Shown here one piece after another: positions 35,172 through 45,113 of a stretch of 64,000 nt of DNA (positions are counted from its first letter, which is position 1; each line of letters begins with the position of its first letter). The stretch is taken from positions 3,689,001-3,753,000 of the forward strand of contig CP018226.1 of assembly GCA_016865015.1 (NCBI GenBank). The letters are read 5' to 3'. The notes beneath the pieces were generated by a model, which was not told where the DNA came from, searched no databases, and saw only the letters and a list, made by a program, of their open reading frames with translations. The translations under genes and the position numbers were made by a program. Source of the stretch: Rhizobiales bacterium IMCC20636 (GTDB taxonomy: Bacteria; Pseudomonadota; Alphaproteobacteria; Rhizobiales; GCA-2746425).

Positions 35172-36155
35172 TCAGGGTGTAACCGGCGTGGCCTGCGGCA
35201 CAGCCATTTTTCTGTCTTGCATGAGCGCGCGCAACCGGTCCGGATAATCGGTAATAAGCCCATCGACTCCCGCATCCAGCAGCGCGGCCATGGCATCGGT
35301 TTCATTGACCGTCCAGGGAATAACTTTCAGCCCGAGTGCCTGCGCCTGCTCGATGCGCTCTTTTGTCACGTCGCCTGAAAATGGTGACCAGACAGCGCCC
35401 CCTGAGGCCTTCACCATAGCTGGAACATTGCCGTCATATTGTGCCAGATTGAACCCGGCAGACCAGGGCGAAGGCTTGCCATCAAACGGCTTCACATTAT
35501 CAAGCCAGTCCTGTTGTGCGGTCAGATAAACCGTCTCGATATCGGGTGCTCTGGCCTGAACCAATTGCAGTGTGCGCCAGTCGAATGACTGGATCGTGAC
35601 CCTGCTCTGGAACTGTTGTGCATCGATCACTGCCAGCAGTGTCTCCACGAACATTTCCGGGCTGACCGTGTTCTCCGGGCGCTCGGGATTGATCTTGGTC
35701 TCGATGTTCAACCGGACCGAATCGTTGCCTGACCGCTTCACCAGATCGAACACCTGATCCAGTGTCGGAATCATGGTTCCATCCACCACTTTTTGCTCTG
35801 AAAAGCGGGAGGCTGCGCGGGAATCGGGCTTTATGCGCCCCACATCATATGTCTGCAGAGCCGCCAGTGGCAGATCCTTGATCAACTGGTCAGGCGCGAC
35901 CCATGCGCCGTCTGCACTGCGAGCCGAATTCGGGTTCAGAGCGGAATCATGTGACACCACCACCTGCCCGTCAGCGGTAATGCCAACATCCAGTTCCAGA
36001 GTGGAAACGCCAATGGACAATGCTGCGGCAAAAGCGGGAAGTGTATTTTCCGGCATCAATCCGCGCGCGCCCCGATGGCCCTGAAGATCAAAGGCAAAGG
36101 CGGTGGAAAAGAGGCATGAAACAGTCACGCAGAGTGTGGCAAAACGGAGAAGCAT
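35172..36155 (-). CDS. Glycerophosphodiester phosphodiesterase, secreted
   Basis: Periplasmic enzyme releasing sn-glycerol-3-phosphate and an alcohol from glycerophosphodiesters. 327 residues: signal peptide MLLRFATLCVTVSCLFSTAFA, then GHRGARGLMPENTLPAF (catalytic His, Glu-Asn), ELDVGITADGQVVVSHD (metal-binding Glu and Asp, second His), and ending VDGLITDYPDRLRAL. The product is the substrate of the divergently transcribed Ugp importer next door, so the two form a functional unit. Confidence 0.94.
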   Translation of the reverse strand: MLLRFATLCVTVSCLFSTAFAFDLQGHRGARGLMPENTLPAFAAALSIGVSTLELDVGITADGQVVVSHDSALNPNSARSADGAWVAPDQLIKDLPLAALQTYDVGRIKPDSRAASRFSEQKVVDGTMIPTLDQVFDLVKRSGNDSVRLNIETKINPERPENTVSPEMFVETLLAVIDAQQFQSRVTIQSFDWRTLQLVQARAPDIETVYLTAQQDWLDNVKPFDGKPSPWSAGFNLAQYDGNVPAMVKASGGAVWSPFSGDVTKERIEQAQALGLKVIPWTVNETDAMAALLDAGVDGLITDYPDRLRALMQDRKMAVPQATPVTP

Positions 36156-36350
36156 ATCAGGTCAATCCTTTGAAACCGGAGTGCTTCCGACATAGGGTAC
36201 AAACCGCGATCTGGCAAAAAAAATGCAAAATTGGTTGGGGAGCTTTTCATTAGCCGCCTCAATTGCATTTGCAAATTGGACGGGAACAGGAATAGACTTC
36301 TCACAGCAGACAAAACAAATAACAAGTCTGTACGATGGGTATCGTTCCAG

Positions 36351-36367
36351 TGTCATGGGAGTGTCAC
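36351..36367 (+). promoter_or_regulatory. Pho box upstream of ugpB
   Basis: TGTCATGGGAGTGTCAC: two TGTCA(T/C) repeats exactly 11 bp apart, the layout of the PhoB box (CTGTCAT-N4-CTGTCAC). It lies 55 bp before the ugpB start and points toward it; ugp genes are classical Pho-regulon members, so activation under phosphate limitation is likely. Confidence 0.68.
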
Positions 36368-36421
36368 GGAACAATGATCTGAAGTGCATGTGTATTTCAT
36401 CACCCAAAAAGGGAGAATATT

Positions 36422-37729
36422 ATGAACTTAAAATCTGTTATGATCGCCGGCGTTTTCGGTGCATCTACCTTGATGTCCTCAGCGTCATGGGGCGCTACCG
36501 ACATTCAGTGGTGGCACGCTATGGGCGGACGTCTTGGCGAAGTCGTCAACGAAATTGCTGAAAATTATAATGCCAGTCAGGACCAGTACAACCTCATTCC
36601 CACTTATAAAGGTGGCTATGAAGATACGATGACTGCTGGTATCGCGGCTTTCAGAGCCAAGCAACAGCCTAACATCATCCAGATTTTCGATGCTGGTGCC
36701 GCCACAATCATCAACGCCAAGGGCGCAACCATTCCGGTTGAAGAACTGATGAAAAAATACGGTCAGGGCTTCAACATTGAAGATTATATTTCCGGCGTTC
36801 GCTACTTCTATGCGGATTCAGACGGTCAGATGATCGGGATGCCTTTCAATGCGTCCACACCATTGCTGTACTACAACAAGGATGCATTTGCGGAAGCCGG
36901 CATCGAGAATCCTCCCGCATCCTGGGAAGAATTCGAAGAGATGGCGCCTAAACTGAAAGAAGCCGGCTACATTGCGATGGCGCAGAGCCACAGCCCATGG
37001 ATCATGGCTGAAAACTTCCACAGCCGTCATAACATCCAGATGGCGACACAGAACAATGGTTACGATTCAACCGATGTGAAACTGCTCTACAATAATGACC
37101 AGATGAAAATGCACTGGTCAAAAATGAAAGAGTGGCTGGATAACGAGTATTATGGCTTCTATGGCCGTGCCTGGGGCGACAATCAGGATGCGTTTGTGCA
37201 GAAGAAAGTGGCCATGTGGCTTGGTTCTTCCGGCTCGTTCGGTGGTCTGACCAAATCGGCTGACTTCGAATTCGGTGCATCTTTCCTGCCTTACTGGAAA
37301 AGCATTATTGATGAGCCAACCGGCACCTTCATCGGTGGCGCGGCTTTGTTTGCAATGGCTGGCAAGAGTGACGAAGAATACAAAGGTGTTGCAGATTTCT
37401 TTGCCTATCTGACCAATCCTGAAAGCCAGTTCTTCTGGCACAAGGAAACCGGCTATGTGCCGATTACGACTGCGGCCTACGATATGGCCAAGGAAGAAGG
37501 CTACTACGAGTCAACTCCTGATGCTGAAATCGGCATTCTGCAGTTGAGCCAGCCAAGTGGTGATTGGACCAAGGGCTATCGTCTTGGTTATTATGTTCAG
37601 ATCCGCGAAGTGATGTACAAAAACTTCGAGAACATCTTCTCCGGCAGCGCGACTGTTGATGAGGCTTTCGCGGCTATGGAAGAAGAGTCCAACGATCTGC
37701 TTGAGCGTTTCAACGCTACCTATAATTAA
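36422..37729 (+). CDS. ugpB: sn-Glycerol-3-phosphate ABC transporter binding protein
   Basis: Periplasmic binding protein of 435 residues: signal peptide MNLKSVMIAGVFGASTLMSS, cleaved near SWGA, then a family 1 solute-binding domain closely resembling UgpB (DIQWWHAMGGRLGEVVNEIAENYN, YKGGYEDTMTAGIAAFRA, MPFNASTPLLYYNKDAF). Binds glycerol-3-phosphate or glycerophosphodiesters. Ribosome-binding site GGGAG precedes the ATG. Next to a secreted glycerophosphodiesterase and downstream of a Pho box. A terminator-like hairpin follows. Confidence 0.92.
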   Translation: MNLKSVMIAGVFGASTLMSSASWGATDIQWWHAMGGRLGEVVNEIAENYNASQDQYNLIPTYKGGYEDTMTAGIAAFRAKQQPNIIQIFDAGAATIINAKGATIPVEELMKKYGQGFNIEDYISGVRYFYADSDGQMIGMPFNASTPLLYYNKDAFAEAGIENPPASWEEFEEMAPKLKEAGYIAMAQSHSPWIMAENFHSRHNIQMATQNNGYDSTDVKLLYNNDQMKMHWSKMKEWLDNEYYGFYGRAWGDNQDAFVQKKVAMWLGSSGSFGGLTKSADFEFGASFLPYWKSIIDEPTGTFIGGAALFAMAGKSDEEYKGVADFFAYLTNPESQFFWHKETGYVPITTAAYDMAKEEGYYESTPDAEIGILQLSQPSGDWTKGYRLGYYVQIREVMYKNFENIFSGSATVDEAFAAMEEESNDLLERFNATYN

Positions 37730-37750
37730 GCTATCGGGTTATAAATCCGG

Positions 37751-37797
37751 TTTGGTGGCGGGTTCTGCCTGCCACCAAATTGCTTATTCTTTTTTTC
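37751..37797 (+). terminator. Terminator-like hairpin between ugpB and ugpA
   Basis: Nine-base-pair stem TTTGGTGGC/GCCACCAAA, extended by GG/CC inside, followed by a T-rich tract with eight consecutive T within 20 bp. Inside the operon, so probably partial termination that keeps ugpB mRNA in excess. Confidence 0.7.
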
Positions 37798-37831
37798 ACT
37801 GCTTGTATTTTTCCCTGGGGGGGAGCCGTCA

Positions 37832-38710
37832 ATGAAGCGCGTTCAGTTTGAACACAGTTCCATTCCATATCTGTTCATTGCCCCGCAGATTATCATTATT
37901 GCCGTGTTCTTCCTTTGGCCGGCGGCACAGGCCATTTATCAATCCTTTCTTCTGGAAGATGCGTTCGGACTGTCCTCACAGTTTGTCTGGTTCAAGAATT
38001 ATTCCGATACGATCCTGAGCGGGTCCTGGTTGCAGGCCGCCTGGTTCACGATGATATTTTCCGTCCTGGTGACGTTTCTGTCGCTCGCAATTGCGCTTTT
38101 GTTAGCTGTCAAAGCCAATGAAGTGCTGCGCGGCGCACGCACCTACAAGACTACGCTGATGTGGGCCTATGCCATCGCGCCGCCTGTGGCCGGGCTGATG
38201 GGCAATCTGATGTTCCACCCGATCATCGGCGATCTGTATAAGTTCTTCAACGCGATCGGCTGGGATTTTGATCACAAGCTTGATGCGTTTGATGCCAGTT
38301 TTGTGGTTATTCTGATTTCCGTCTGGAAACAGGTCAGCGTCAATTTCATCTTCTTCCTGTCCGGGCTGCAGGGCATTCCGACATCGGTCATGGAAGCGGC
38401 CACGATAGATTGTCGCAGCCCGACACGACGCTTCTGGACCATCACATTCCCGTTGCTTGCACCGACGACATTCTTCCTGATGGTCATCAACATCACCTAT
38501 GCATTCTTTGAAACGTTCGGCATCATCGATACGACCACCCAGGGCGCGCCGGGCGGTGCCACCAATACGCTGGTGTTCAAGGTGTTCCAGGATGGTTTCC
38601 GTGGGGCAGACCTTGGCGGGTCTTCCGCTCAATCGGTTGTTCTGATGATCATTGTTCTGGCGCTGACGGTCGTCCAGTTCCGGTTCATTGAACGCAAAGT
38701 GCATTATTAG
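37832..38710 (+). CDS. ugpA: sn-Glycerol-3-phosphate ABC transporter permease UgpA
   Basis: Inner-membrane permease of 292 residues with six segments, UgpA-like: SIPYLFIAPQIIIIAVFFLWPAAQAIYQSFLLEDAFG at the start, the coupling loop IPTSVMEAATIDCRSPTRRFWTITFPLLAPT, and TTQGAPGGATNTLVFKVFQDGF near the end. Works with UgpE and UgpC. GGGGGAG ribosome-binding site precedes the ATG. Follows the hairpin after ugpB. Confidence 0.93.
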   Translation: MKRVQFEHSSIPYLFIAPQIIIIAVFFLWPAAQAIYQSFLLEDAFGLSSQFVWFKNYSDTILSGSWLQAAWFTMIFSVLVTFLSLAIALLLAVKANEVLRGARTYKTTLMWAYAIAPPVAGLMGNLMFHPIIGDLYKFFNAIGWDFDHKLDAFDASFVVILISVWKQVSVNFIFFLSGLQGIPTSVMEAATIDCRSPTRRFWTITFPLLAPTTFFLMVINITYAFFETFGIIDTTTQGAPGGATNTLVFKVFQDGFRGADLGGSSAQSVVLMIIVLALTVVQFRFIERKVHY

Positions 38711-38722
38711 GGGGACGCGGCT

Positions 38723-39577
38723 ATGAATTCGATCAATTGGCGTCTGATTTCCACCCACGCAATCCTGATTGTCGGTGTGGTGTTCATGAGTCTGCCCGTC
38801 TGGGTCGCCTTTGCGACATCGACACATGCGCCGGAAACAATTCTGCGCGATGGTCTGAAATTCTGGCCCGGCGGGCACTTCTTCGAAACCTACAAGGAAG
38901 TGCTGTTTGTTGAAGGCGGAGTGATGAAGTCGGTTCTCGGGACGACCATGCTGAAAAACAGCATGATCCTGGGCATCGGTTTCGCCGTTGGTAAAGTCAT
39001 CATTTCCATGCTGGCAGCCTATGCGATTGTCTATTTCCGCTTTCGTCTGGCCGCGCCGCTGTTCTGGGTGATTTTCATGACCCTGCTGCTGCCACTGGAA
39101 GTGCGTATTATCCCCTCCTATGAGGTGGTCTCCAGTCTGGGCCTTCTGGACACGCATACCGGCCTCATCGTGCCTCTGATTGCCTCGGCGACCGGCACAT
39201 TCTTTTTCCGTCAGTTTTTCAAATCCGTGCCGGAGGAATTGCTCGAGGCCGCGCGGCTTGATGGTGCAACACCATGGCGGTTCTTCATCGACATTCTGGT
39301 GCCGCTGTCAAAAACCATGATTGCCGCCATTCTCATCATCATGTTTGTGGTGGGATGGAACCAGTATCTGTGGCCATTGATCATGACCACGAAGGAAGAG
39401 AATTACACGCTGGTTATCGGCATCAAGCAGATTTACCAGATCCTGTCTGAAGGCGGTGAATTGCCGCAATATCAAAAAGCATTTGCACTGACGATTCTGG
39501 CAACTCTGCCACCGGTGCTGGTTGTGCTTGTGTTTCAAAACTGGTTCGTTAAGGGCCTTGTAGAGAGTGAAAAATAA
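38723..39577 (+). CDS. ugpE: sn-Glycerol-3-phosphate ABC transporter permease UgpE
   Basis: Second permease, 284 residues, six segments. Coupling loop [31 protein letters not shown] and the UgpE-typical [13 protein letters not shown] are present. Starts 12 bp after ugpA; its TAA overlaps the ugpC ATG. A paralogue lies downstream of ugpC. Confidence 0.93.
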   Translation: MNSINWRLISTHAILIVGVVFMSLPVWVAFATSTHAPETILRDGLKFWPGGHFFETYKEVLFVEGGVMKSVLGTTMLKNSMILGIGFAVGKVIISMLAAYAIVYFRFRLAAPLFWVIFMTLLLPLEVRIIPSYEVVSSLGLLDTHTGLIVPLIASATGTFFFRQFFKSVPEELLEAARLDGATPWRFFIDILVPLSKTMIAAILIIMFVVGWNQYLWPLIMTTKEENYTLVIGIKQIYQILSEGGELPQYQKAFALTILATLPPVLVVLVFQNWFVKGLVESEK

Positions 39578-40653
39578 TGGCTGGCGTTGAACTTTCCGGG
39601 ATCAAAAAAGTCTACCCCAACGGAGCGGAAGCAGTTCGCGGCGTAGATATGAAAATCGATGATGGCGAGTTTATCGTCTTTGTCGGACCGTCAGGCTGTG
39701 GCAAATCCACCCTGCTGCGCATGGTGGCAGGTCTGGAATCCATCACCAGCGGCGACATCAGCATTGATGGGCGTATTATCAATGATGTGTCACCATCCGA
39801 ACGGGATGTGGCGATGGTGTTCCAGAATTACGCGCTCTACCCGCATATGACAGTGCGCGGAAACATGTCTTACGGCCTGAAAAACCGCGGCCTGCCAAAG
39901 CAGGAGATCAACAAGAAAGTCACTGACGCTGCCGAGATGCTGCGCATCGCAGACTTTCTCGACCGCCAGCCCAATCAATTGTCAGGCGGTCAGCGCCAGC
40001 GGGTTGCCATGGGGCGTGCGATTGTGCGCGAACCAAAGGTCTTTCTGTTTGATGAACCATTGTCGAATCTGGACGCCAAGCTGCGGGTGCAGATGCGCAT
40101 CGAGATCAAACGCCTGCAGCGCCGAATGGGCGTCACCAGCATCTATGTGACCCATGATCAGACGGAAGCCATGACCCTGGCGGATCGTCTGGCCGTTATC
40201 AATGATGGACGGATCGAGCAGATGGGGGCTCCGATTGAACTCTACAATAACCCGGCTACTTTGTTCGTGGCATCATTCATCGGATCACCTCAGATCAATT
40301 TGATCCCGGCACGTTTCCAAGGCGGCAAGCTTGTGAGCGGCTCCATTGAACTGGAGGGCTTTGAGAACCTGCCGGAAAACAAGGATCTTGTTCTGGGTGT
40401 CCGGCCCGATGCGCTGATACAAAACAGTGACTCACGTCTGGAAATGCGGGTTGATCTGGTGGAGCAGCACGGCGCTGACAATCTGGTCTATGGTGTGCTG
40501 AAAGGGGCTGCGGCAACCGAAGGCGAAGAAACCGAAATTTGCGTGAAGGTGGATCAGCAAGTATTGCCGGACATCGATAGCAATCTTGGACTTGGCTTTG
40601 ACACGTCCCGCACGATGGTCTTTGAAAAGGACACCGGCGCTCGGATTATTTAA
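39577..40653 (+). CDS. ugpC: sn-Glycerol-3-phosphate ABC transporter ATP-binding protein
   Basis: ATPase of 358 residues: Walker [10 protein letters not shown] near 36, Q-loop [10 protein letters not shown], signature LSGGQRQR near 135, Walker [17 protein letters not shown] near 155, switch His [15 protein letters not shown], then a C-terminal MalK-like OB-fold regulatory domain. Energises UgpA/UgpE. Coupled to ugpE by a TAATG overlap. Confidence 0.94.
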   Translation: MAGVELSGIKKVYPNGAEAVRGVDMKIDDGEFIVFVGPSGCGKSTLLRMVAGLESITSGDISIDGRIINDVSPSERDVAMVFQNYALYPHMTVRGNMSYGLKNRGLPKQEINKKVTDAAEMLRIADFLDRQPNQLSGGQRQRVAMGRAIVREPKVFLFDEPLSNLDAKLRVQMRIEIKRLQRRMGVTSIYVTHDQTEAMTLADRLAVINDGRIEQMGAPIELYNNPATLFVASFIGSPQINLIPARFQGGKLVSGSIELEGFENLPENKDLVLGVRPDALIQNSDSRLEMRVDLVEQHGADNLVYGVLKGAAATEGEETEICVKVDQQVLPDIDSNLGLGFDTSRTMVFEKDTGARII

Positions 40654-40718
40654 CGTCGCAATCATCCGTATTAGACAGGGTTGGTTCACATCTGCCTTCC
40701 AAAGCTGACAGCAAAATT

Positions 40719-41537
40719 TTGACCCTCAGAGACTTCACCAACCATTTGATCCTGTGTCTGGGTGTGATTTTCCTTGTTGCGCCCATTGGACTGATTTTTT
40801 TCTCGTCAACCCACAGCACGGCAACGCTTCAGGCCGACAGTCTGCAATTCACCTGGGGTGGGCAGTTTGAGCGCAATTATTCCAACATTCTGAGTATGGA
40901 AGCTGGGTTTTCCGATGAGGTAACGCCGCTGGCCATGCTGAAAAACTCGATGATCGTCGGCCTTGGCGTTGCGATCTTGACGACGGTTTTTTCGATGCTG
41001 ACAGCCTGTGCCATCGTGTTCTTCCGGTTTCCGGTGTCAGGAATCGTGTTCTGGGTGGTTCTGTCGACCTTGTTGTTTCCCTTGGAAGCGCGGTTCATCA
41101 ACACGTTTGAGGTGACGGCGGATCTTGGCCTGATCAACAGCCATATCGGGCTTATTCTGCCTGTATTGGCGGCGGCTCTTGGCACATTCTTCTACCGTCA
41201 GTATTTTCTGACCCTGCCGGAAGAGCTTCTGGAAGCGGCCCAACTGGATGGTGCAGGGCCAATGAAATTTCTGCGCGATATCCTGATTCCCCTGTCTTGG
41301 CCGCGCACTGGCGCGATCTTCGTCATTGCGTTCATGATTGGCTGGAACCAGTATCTGTGGCCGATCATGATCAGCACCGATGATAGCCTTTACACGCTGG
41401 TGCGTGGCATAAGGCTGATTGGCCAGGAATCAGGCCCCGGCATGGCGCTGGTGATCCTGACCATCACACCACCGTTTTTTCTGCTACTGATTTTCCAGCG
41501 CTGGTTCTTCAATTCACTGGCGCTGACAGAGAAATAG
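40719..41537 (+). CDS. Second UgpE-like ABC permease
   Basis: A 272-residue permease very like UgpE ([61 protein letters not shown]) but not identical to it. It follows ugpC by 65 bp, with no partner UgpA-like gene. TTG 40719 is the best start visible, without a strong ribosome-binding site. It may replace UgpE to change specificity or dimerise with UgpA in an alternative complex. Confidence 0.85.
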   Translation: MTLRDFTNHLILCLGVIFLVAPIGLIFFSSTHSTATLQADSLQFTWGGQFERNYSNILSMEAGFSDEVTPLAMLKNSMIVGLGVAILTTVFSMLTACAIVFFRFPVSGIVFWVVLSTLLFPLEARFINTFEVTADLGLINSHIGLILPVLAAALGTFFYRQYFLTLPEELLEAAQLDGAGPMKFLRDILIPLSWPRTGAIFVIAFMIGWNQYLWPIMISTDDSLYTLVRGIRLIGQESGPGMALVILTITPPFFLLLIFQRWFFNSLALTEK

Positions 41538-41564
41538 GGCCAACGCGCACAGCGATGCCAGAAC

Positions 41565-42527
41565 TCATCGGCTCTGTTTGGTAATGCTGGAAAAGGCCAC
41601 AGCGGTGACGATGATGGCGCCGACCAGAATTTCCCTGATGTAACTGTCGACGCTCATCTGAGTCAGGCCATTGTCAAGAATTCCCAAAATCAGAACACCC
41701 ACGATGGAGTACAGAACCCGTGGCTCGCCCTCCTCGCTCATGGTCATGCCGAGAAACACAGCGGCAATCGCGTCGAGCATCAGGCCACTGCCCTGTGTGG
41801 GATTGGCCGAGGCAACGCGGCTGGCATACATCAATCCGGCAATGGCTGCGCCAAGCCCTGTCATTGCAAAGGCGCATAGCCGCAAGGTCCTGACCTTCAG
41901 CCCGGCCAGACGTGCAGCTTCCTGATTGCCGCCAATGGCATAGAGGCGCCGACCAAAGATCGTCTGCTCCAGAATGAACCAGACCACCACCAGCACCAAC
42001 AGCGCGACAAGGCTGAGATAGGGCAGTTTCAGACCAACAAGCCCGATCTGATCGAGTTGCAGGCCGCTGCGGGCAAAGCCGGAAAACGTGGCCGGGATGT
42101 CCCGGCCAAAAATGGTTTTGCCGCCGCTGGTGAAAAATGCCAGGCCGCTGAACATGGTCAGGGTGCCAAGGGTCGCTACAAAGGGCAGGATGCCGAAGAA
42201 GGACACCAGTATACCGTTGAAGACACCGCCCAACACGCCCACCAGAAGGGCAACTGCAATGCCAACGGAAACCGGATAGCCCATTGAAAACAAAAGAGCT
42301 GCCACAATGCCGGCAAGACTGGCCATCGATCCGACAGACAGATCAAAATCTCCCATCACCATGACAAGGGTCATGGAGCAGGCAACCACCGCCAACATGC
42401 TGATCTGCTGGGTGATGTTGATGAGGTTTTTTGCCGTCAGGAAGGTATCGGGCAATTGCACCGAGAAAAATACCAATATGGTGACGAACCCGATCAGGGT
42501 GCCATACAGTTTGAGAGTTCGGATCAT
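41565..42527 (-). CDS. Sugar ABC transporter permease (RbsC type)
   Basis: Inner-membrane permease of 320 residues with eight to ten segments, family of RbsC/XylH/AraH: VVACSMTLVMVMGDFDLSVGSMASLAGI near the start, ATLGTLTMFSGLAFFTSGGKTIFG mid-protein, and IGGNQEAARLAGLKVRTLRLCAFAMTGLGAAIAGLM as the coupling region. Last gene of a leftward operon (kinase, binding protein, ATPase, permease), 10 bp after the ATPase. Cargo is probably a pentose, hexose or polyol. Confidence 0.93.
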   Translation of the reverse strand: MIRTLKLYGTLIGFVTILVFFSVQLPDTFLTAKNLINITQQISMLAVVACSMTLVMVMGDFDLSVGSMASLAGIVAALLFSMGYPVSVGIAVALLVGVLGGVFNGILVSFFGILPFVATLGTLTMFSGLAFFTSGGKTIFGRDIPATFSGFARSGLQLDQIGLVGLKLPYLSLVALLVLVVVWFILEQTIFGRRLYAIGGNQEAARLAGLKVRTLRLCAFAMTGLGAAIAGLMYASRVASANPTQGSGLMLDAIAAVFLGMTMSEEGEPRVLYSIVGVLILGILDNGLTQMSVDSYIREILVGAIIVTAVAFSSITKQSR

Positions 42528-42537
42528 AAAGGGATTC

Positions 42538-44049
42538 TCATGCCGCTTCGAGGTGATAGAATTGCGCCAGAAGCGTTGCGGGTGTCAGGGTATCGGCGGG
42601 CACAGGTGCGCTCTGCACGCCGTCACGCATGATGATGATACGGTCGCACATTCCCAACAATTCGGGCAGGTCTGATGAGGTCAAAAGAATGCTGCAACCC
42701 TCACTGCTGACCTGACGCATCAGGGAATAAATATCAAATTTTGCGCCCACATCCACACCCCGGGTCGGTTCATCAAGCAGCAATAGCTTAGGCGCGGCTG
42801 CAAGGGCACGGGCAAACACAACTTTCTGCTGATTTCCACCAGACAGTTCATACACACTTTGCCTGGGAGAAGCTGCCTTCAACCGAACGGAACTGCTGAG
42901 CCGCGCCGCTGTGGTTTCCTCCGCTTTTGAATGTGCAATTCCACAGCAACGGGACAAAGATGAAAGATGGGGCAGGACCATATTATCCTGGGCACTGCGG
43001 CGCAGCATCAGACCTTCGCTGCGCCGTTCCCGAGGCACATAGGCAATGTTCCTCTGCCAAGCCTCGAAGGGAGAGGATGGCGCTGGCTGTCCGGCGACAG
43101 TGACACTGCCGCGCACCACTGCTGATAGGCCCATGAACATTTGCAGCAACTCGCTTTGGCCCGCATTGGTGAGGCCACACACACCGATTATCTCGCCTTC
43201 GTGCAATTCAAAATCGACATCCCTGATGTGCTCTGTTGCAGCACCGGAGGCTGCACAGACAATTCGTTCGCCAATGGGGGTTTCCCGCTTTGGATGGGCT
43301 TCTTCCAGATCACGGCCTGTCATGGCAAAGATAATCTGTTGCCTGTCGGTGTCCACAATCGGCGATGACAGAACGGTTTTGCCATCGCGCAGCACAGTTA
43401 CATCATCACAAATCCGCATCACTTCGTTCATGCGGTGGGACACATAGAGAATTGCGACACCCTCCGCTTTCAGCTGTTCGATGACCCGAAACAGCTTTTC
43501 CGCTTCATCCTCCGACAAGGCAGCTGTCGGCTCGTCCAGCACATAAAGCCGCGCGTCTTCTCCATCCACCGAGACAAGCGACCCTGCGATCTTCACGAGC
43601 ATGCGGTCACCGGTGGACAGGCGGGCTGCCTGAAGCGTCACATCAATATGATCCACCCCCAGCCGCAACAGAGCGGCTCGGGCCTGTTGTTCCAACCGTT
43701 TCCAGTCTATGGTGAAACCGAAATGTCTGGGATATGCCCAGCCGAGAAAGATGTTCTCGGCGACTGACAAATGCGGAACGATATTGAGTTCCTGATGGAT
43801 AAACCGAAAACCCGCTTTGCGCGCATCTTCCGTATTGCTCAAAGCCAGAGCGTGGCCATCCAGCGACACATCCATCGCATCCGCCCGGTGCACGCCAGCC
43901 AAAAGTTTGATCAGAGTGCTTTTCCCGGCACCGTTTTCGCCCATCAGGGCATGGACCCGGCCTGCAGCCAAATCAAGATTCGCACCAGACAGAGCCATGG
44001 CTCCTGAAAATGATTTCGAAGCGTTTCGGATTGAAAGCATCTGCATCAT
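42538..44049 (-). CDS. Sugar ABC transporter ATP-binding protein (RbsA type)
   Basis: A 503-residue double ATPase. Domain one has Walker A GENGAGKST near 37, signature-like LSTGDRMLVKIAG near 145 and Walker B LYVLDEPTAAL near 170. Domain two has the altered GLTNAGQSELLQ in place of Walker A, normal for this family, signature LSGGNQQKVVFARALA near 405 and LLLLDEPTRGVDVGAK. It energises the permease downstream. Start ATG is followed by a second ATG; either may be used. Confidence 0.94.
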   Translation of the reverse strand: MMQMLSIRNASKSFSGAMALSGANLDLAAGRVHALMGENGAGKSTLIKLLAGVHRADAMDVSLDGHALALSNTEDARKAGFRFIHQELNIVPHLSVAENIFLGWAYPRHFGFTIDWKRLEQQARAALLRLGVDHIDVTLQAARLSTGDRMLVKIAGSLVSVDGEDARLYVLDEPTAALSEDEAEKLFRVIEQLKAEGVAILYVSHRMNEVMRICDDVTVLRDGKTVLSSPIVDTDRQQIIFAMTGRDLEEAHPKRETPIGERIVCAASGAATEHIRDVDFELHEGEIIGVCGLTNAGQSELLQMFMGLSAVVRGSVTVAGQPAPSSPFEAWQRNIAYVPRERRSEGLMLRRSAQDNMVLPHLSSLSRCCGIAHSKAEETTAARLSSSVRLKAASPRQSVYELSGGNQQKVVFARALAAAPKLLLLDEPTRGVDVGAKFDIYSLMRQVSSEGCSILLTSSDLPELLGMCDRIIIMRDGVQSAPVPADTLTPATLLAQFYHLEAA

Positions 44050-44092
44050 CCAGTTACGAAGCCATGGACCAATTTGTCTTTATGACAGCGAT

Positions 44093-45010
44093 TTACTCGC
44101 CAACATTGGCCTTGGTGATCAGTACGGTCGGCACGTAGATCACATCTTCCCTGATCTCTTCGCCCTTGATTGCACGAGATACAACACCGGCTGTGGCCTT
44201 GCCGATACCGACAAAATCCTGCGCGACCGAAGCTTCAAAATTGCCACCTGCGGCAATCGCATCACGCGCCTGCGGGTTGGCATCAATCCCGACAATGACA
44301 ATGCCCTCGCCTTCACGGCCAGCCGCTTCGATAGCCTGCAATGCGCCAAGGCCCGGTTGGTCCCAAGCGGCCCATACGGCAGAAATGCTGCCAGGTTCCG
44401 GGTTTGCGGCCAGAATGGCTTCCATTTTGGCACGGCTGTCTGCGATGCCACCATCCTGCACATCTGGCGTGATGCGGTCGATGACTTCAATGTCAGGAAA
44501 ATTACCAAACACGGCATCAGCAATTACACCACGGATTTGAACGGGCGGGAACGGGTCAAACACAAACATGACCACCCTGCCCTTGCCGGAAATCCGGTTG
44601 GCAACATAGACGGAGGTTTCCGCCGCCATGGCATAGCCATTGGAGGTCACATTGGCTTGCAGAAGCGGGCTCACGCCACTGTCCATTCCGATCACCGGTA
44701 TACCGGCTTCCCTGGCCACTTCCAGCCCGGCAGCAATCTGCTCAGGGTCCACATTGATGACGATTGCATCCACATTTTGCGTGACGGCATCCTCAATGCG
44801 GCTGATGACAGCCGCAACATCGCCAGCCGTATCGACAATATTGGCGTTCCAGCCCATGCCATCTGCTTCGGCCTTGAAACCCTCGACAAACATCTGGGTG
44901 CCCGGCTGTGCCAGATAGGGGGTCACCACGGTCACATTCTGCGCCAAGGCGGGCGCGAAGCTCATTGCCGTGGCAACGATCGCACCGGCTAACGATTTCA
45001 AATTCAACAT
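44093..45010 (-). CDS. Sugar ABC transporter binding protein (RbsB type, Peripla_BP_4)
   Basis: Periplasmic binding protein of 305 residues: signal peptide MLNLKSLAGAIVATAMSF ending PALAQ, then a family 2 sugar-binding domain (DAIVINVDPEQIAAGLEVAREAGIPVIGMDSGV, SAVWAAWDQPGLGALQAIEAAG). GGAG before 45010 fixes the start; a 10-residue upstream extension would hide the signal peptide. Between the kinase and the ATPase of the sugar operon. No hairpin follows it, unlike other binding-protein genes here. Confidence 0.93.
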   Translation of the reverse strand: MLNLKSLAGAIVATAMSFAPALAQNVTVVTPYLAQPGTQMFVEGFKAEADGMGWNANIVDTAGDVAAVISRIEDAVTQNVDAIVINVDPEQIAAGLEVAREAGIPVIGMDSGVSPLLQANVTSNGYAMAAETSVYVANRISGKGRVVMFVFDPFPPVQIRGVIADAVFGNFPDIEVIDRITPDVQDGGIADSRAKMEAILAANPEPGSISAVWAAWDQPGLGALQAIEAAGREGEGIVIVGIDANPQARDAIAAGGNFEASVAQDFVGIGKATAGVVSRAIKGEEIREDVIYVPTVLITKANVGE

Positions 45011-45113
45011 ATTATCTCCAAACTTACTCGTGATGACCATTTGGGGTCAGCCCATCAATCATCCATTCTACAGATATGCCCATGAAGCCAGAAATCTTTC
45101 AAATTGTGTAGGG

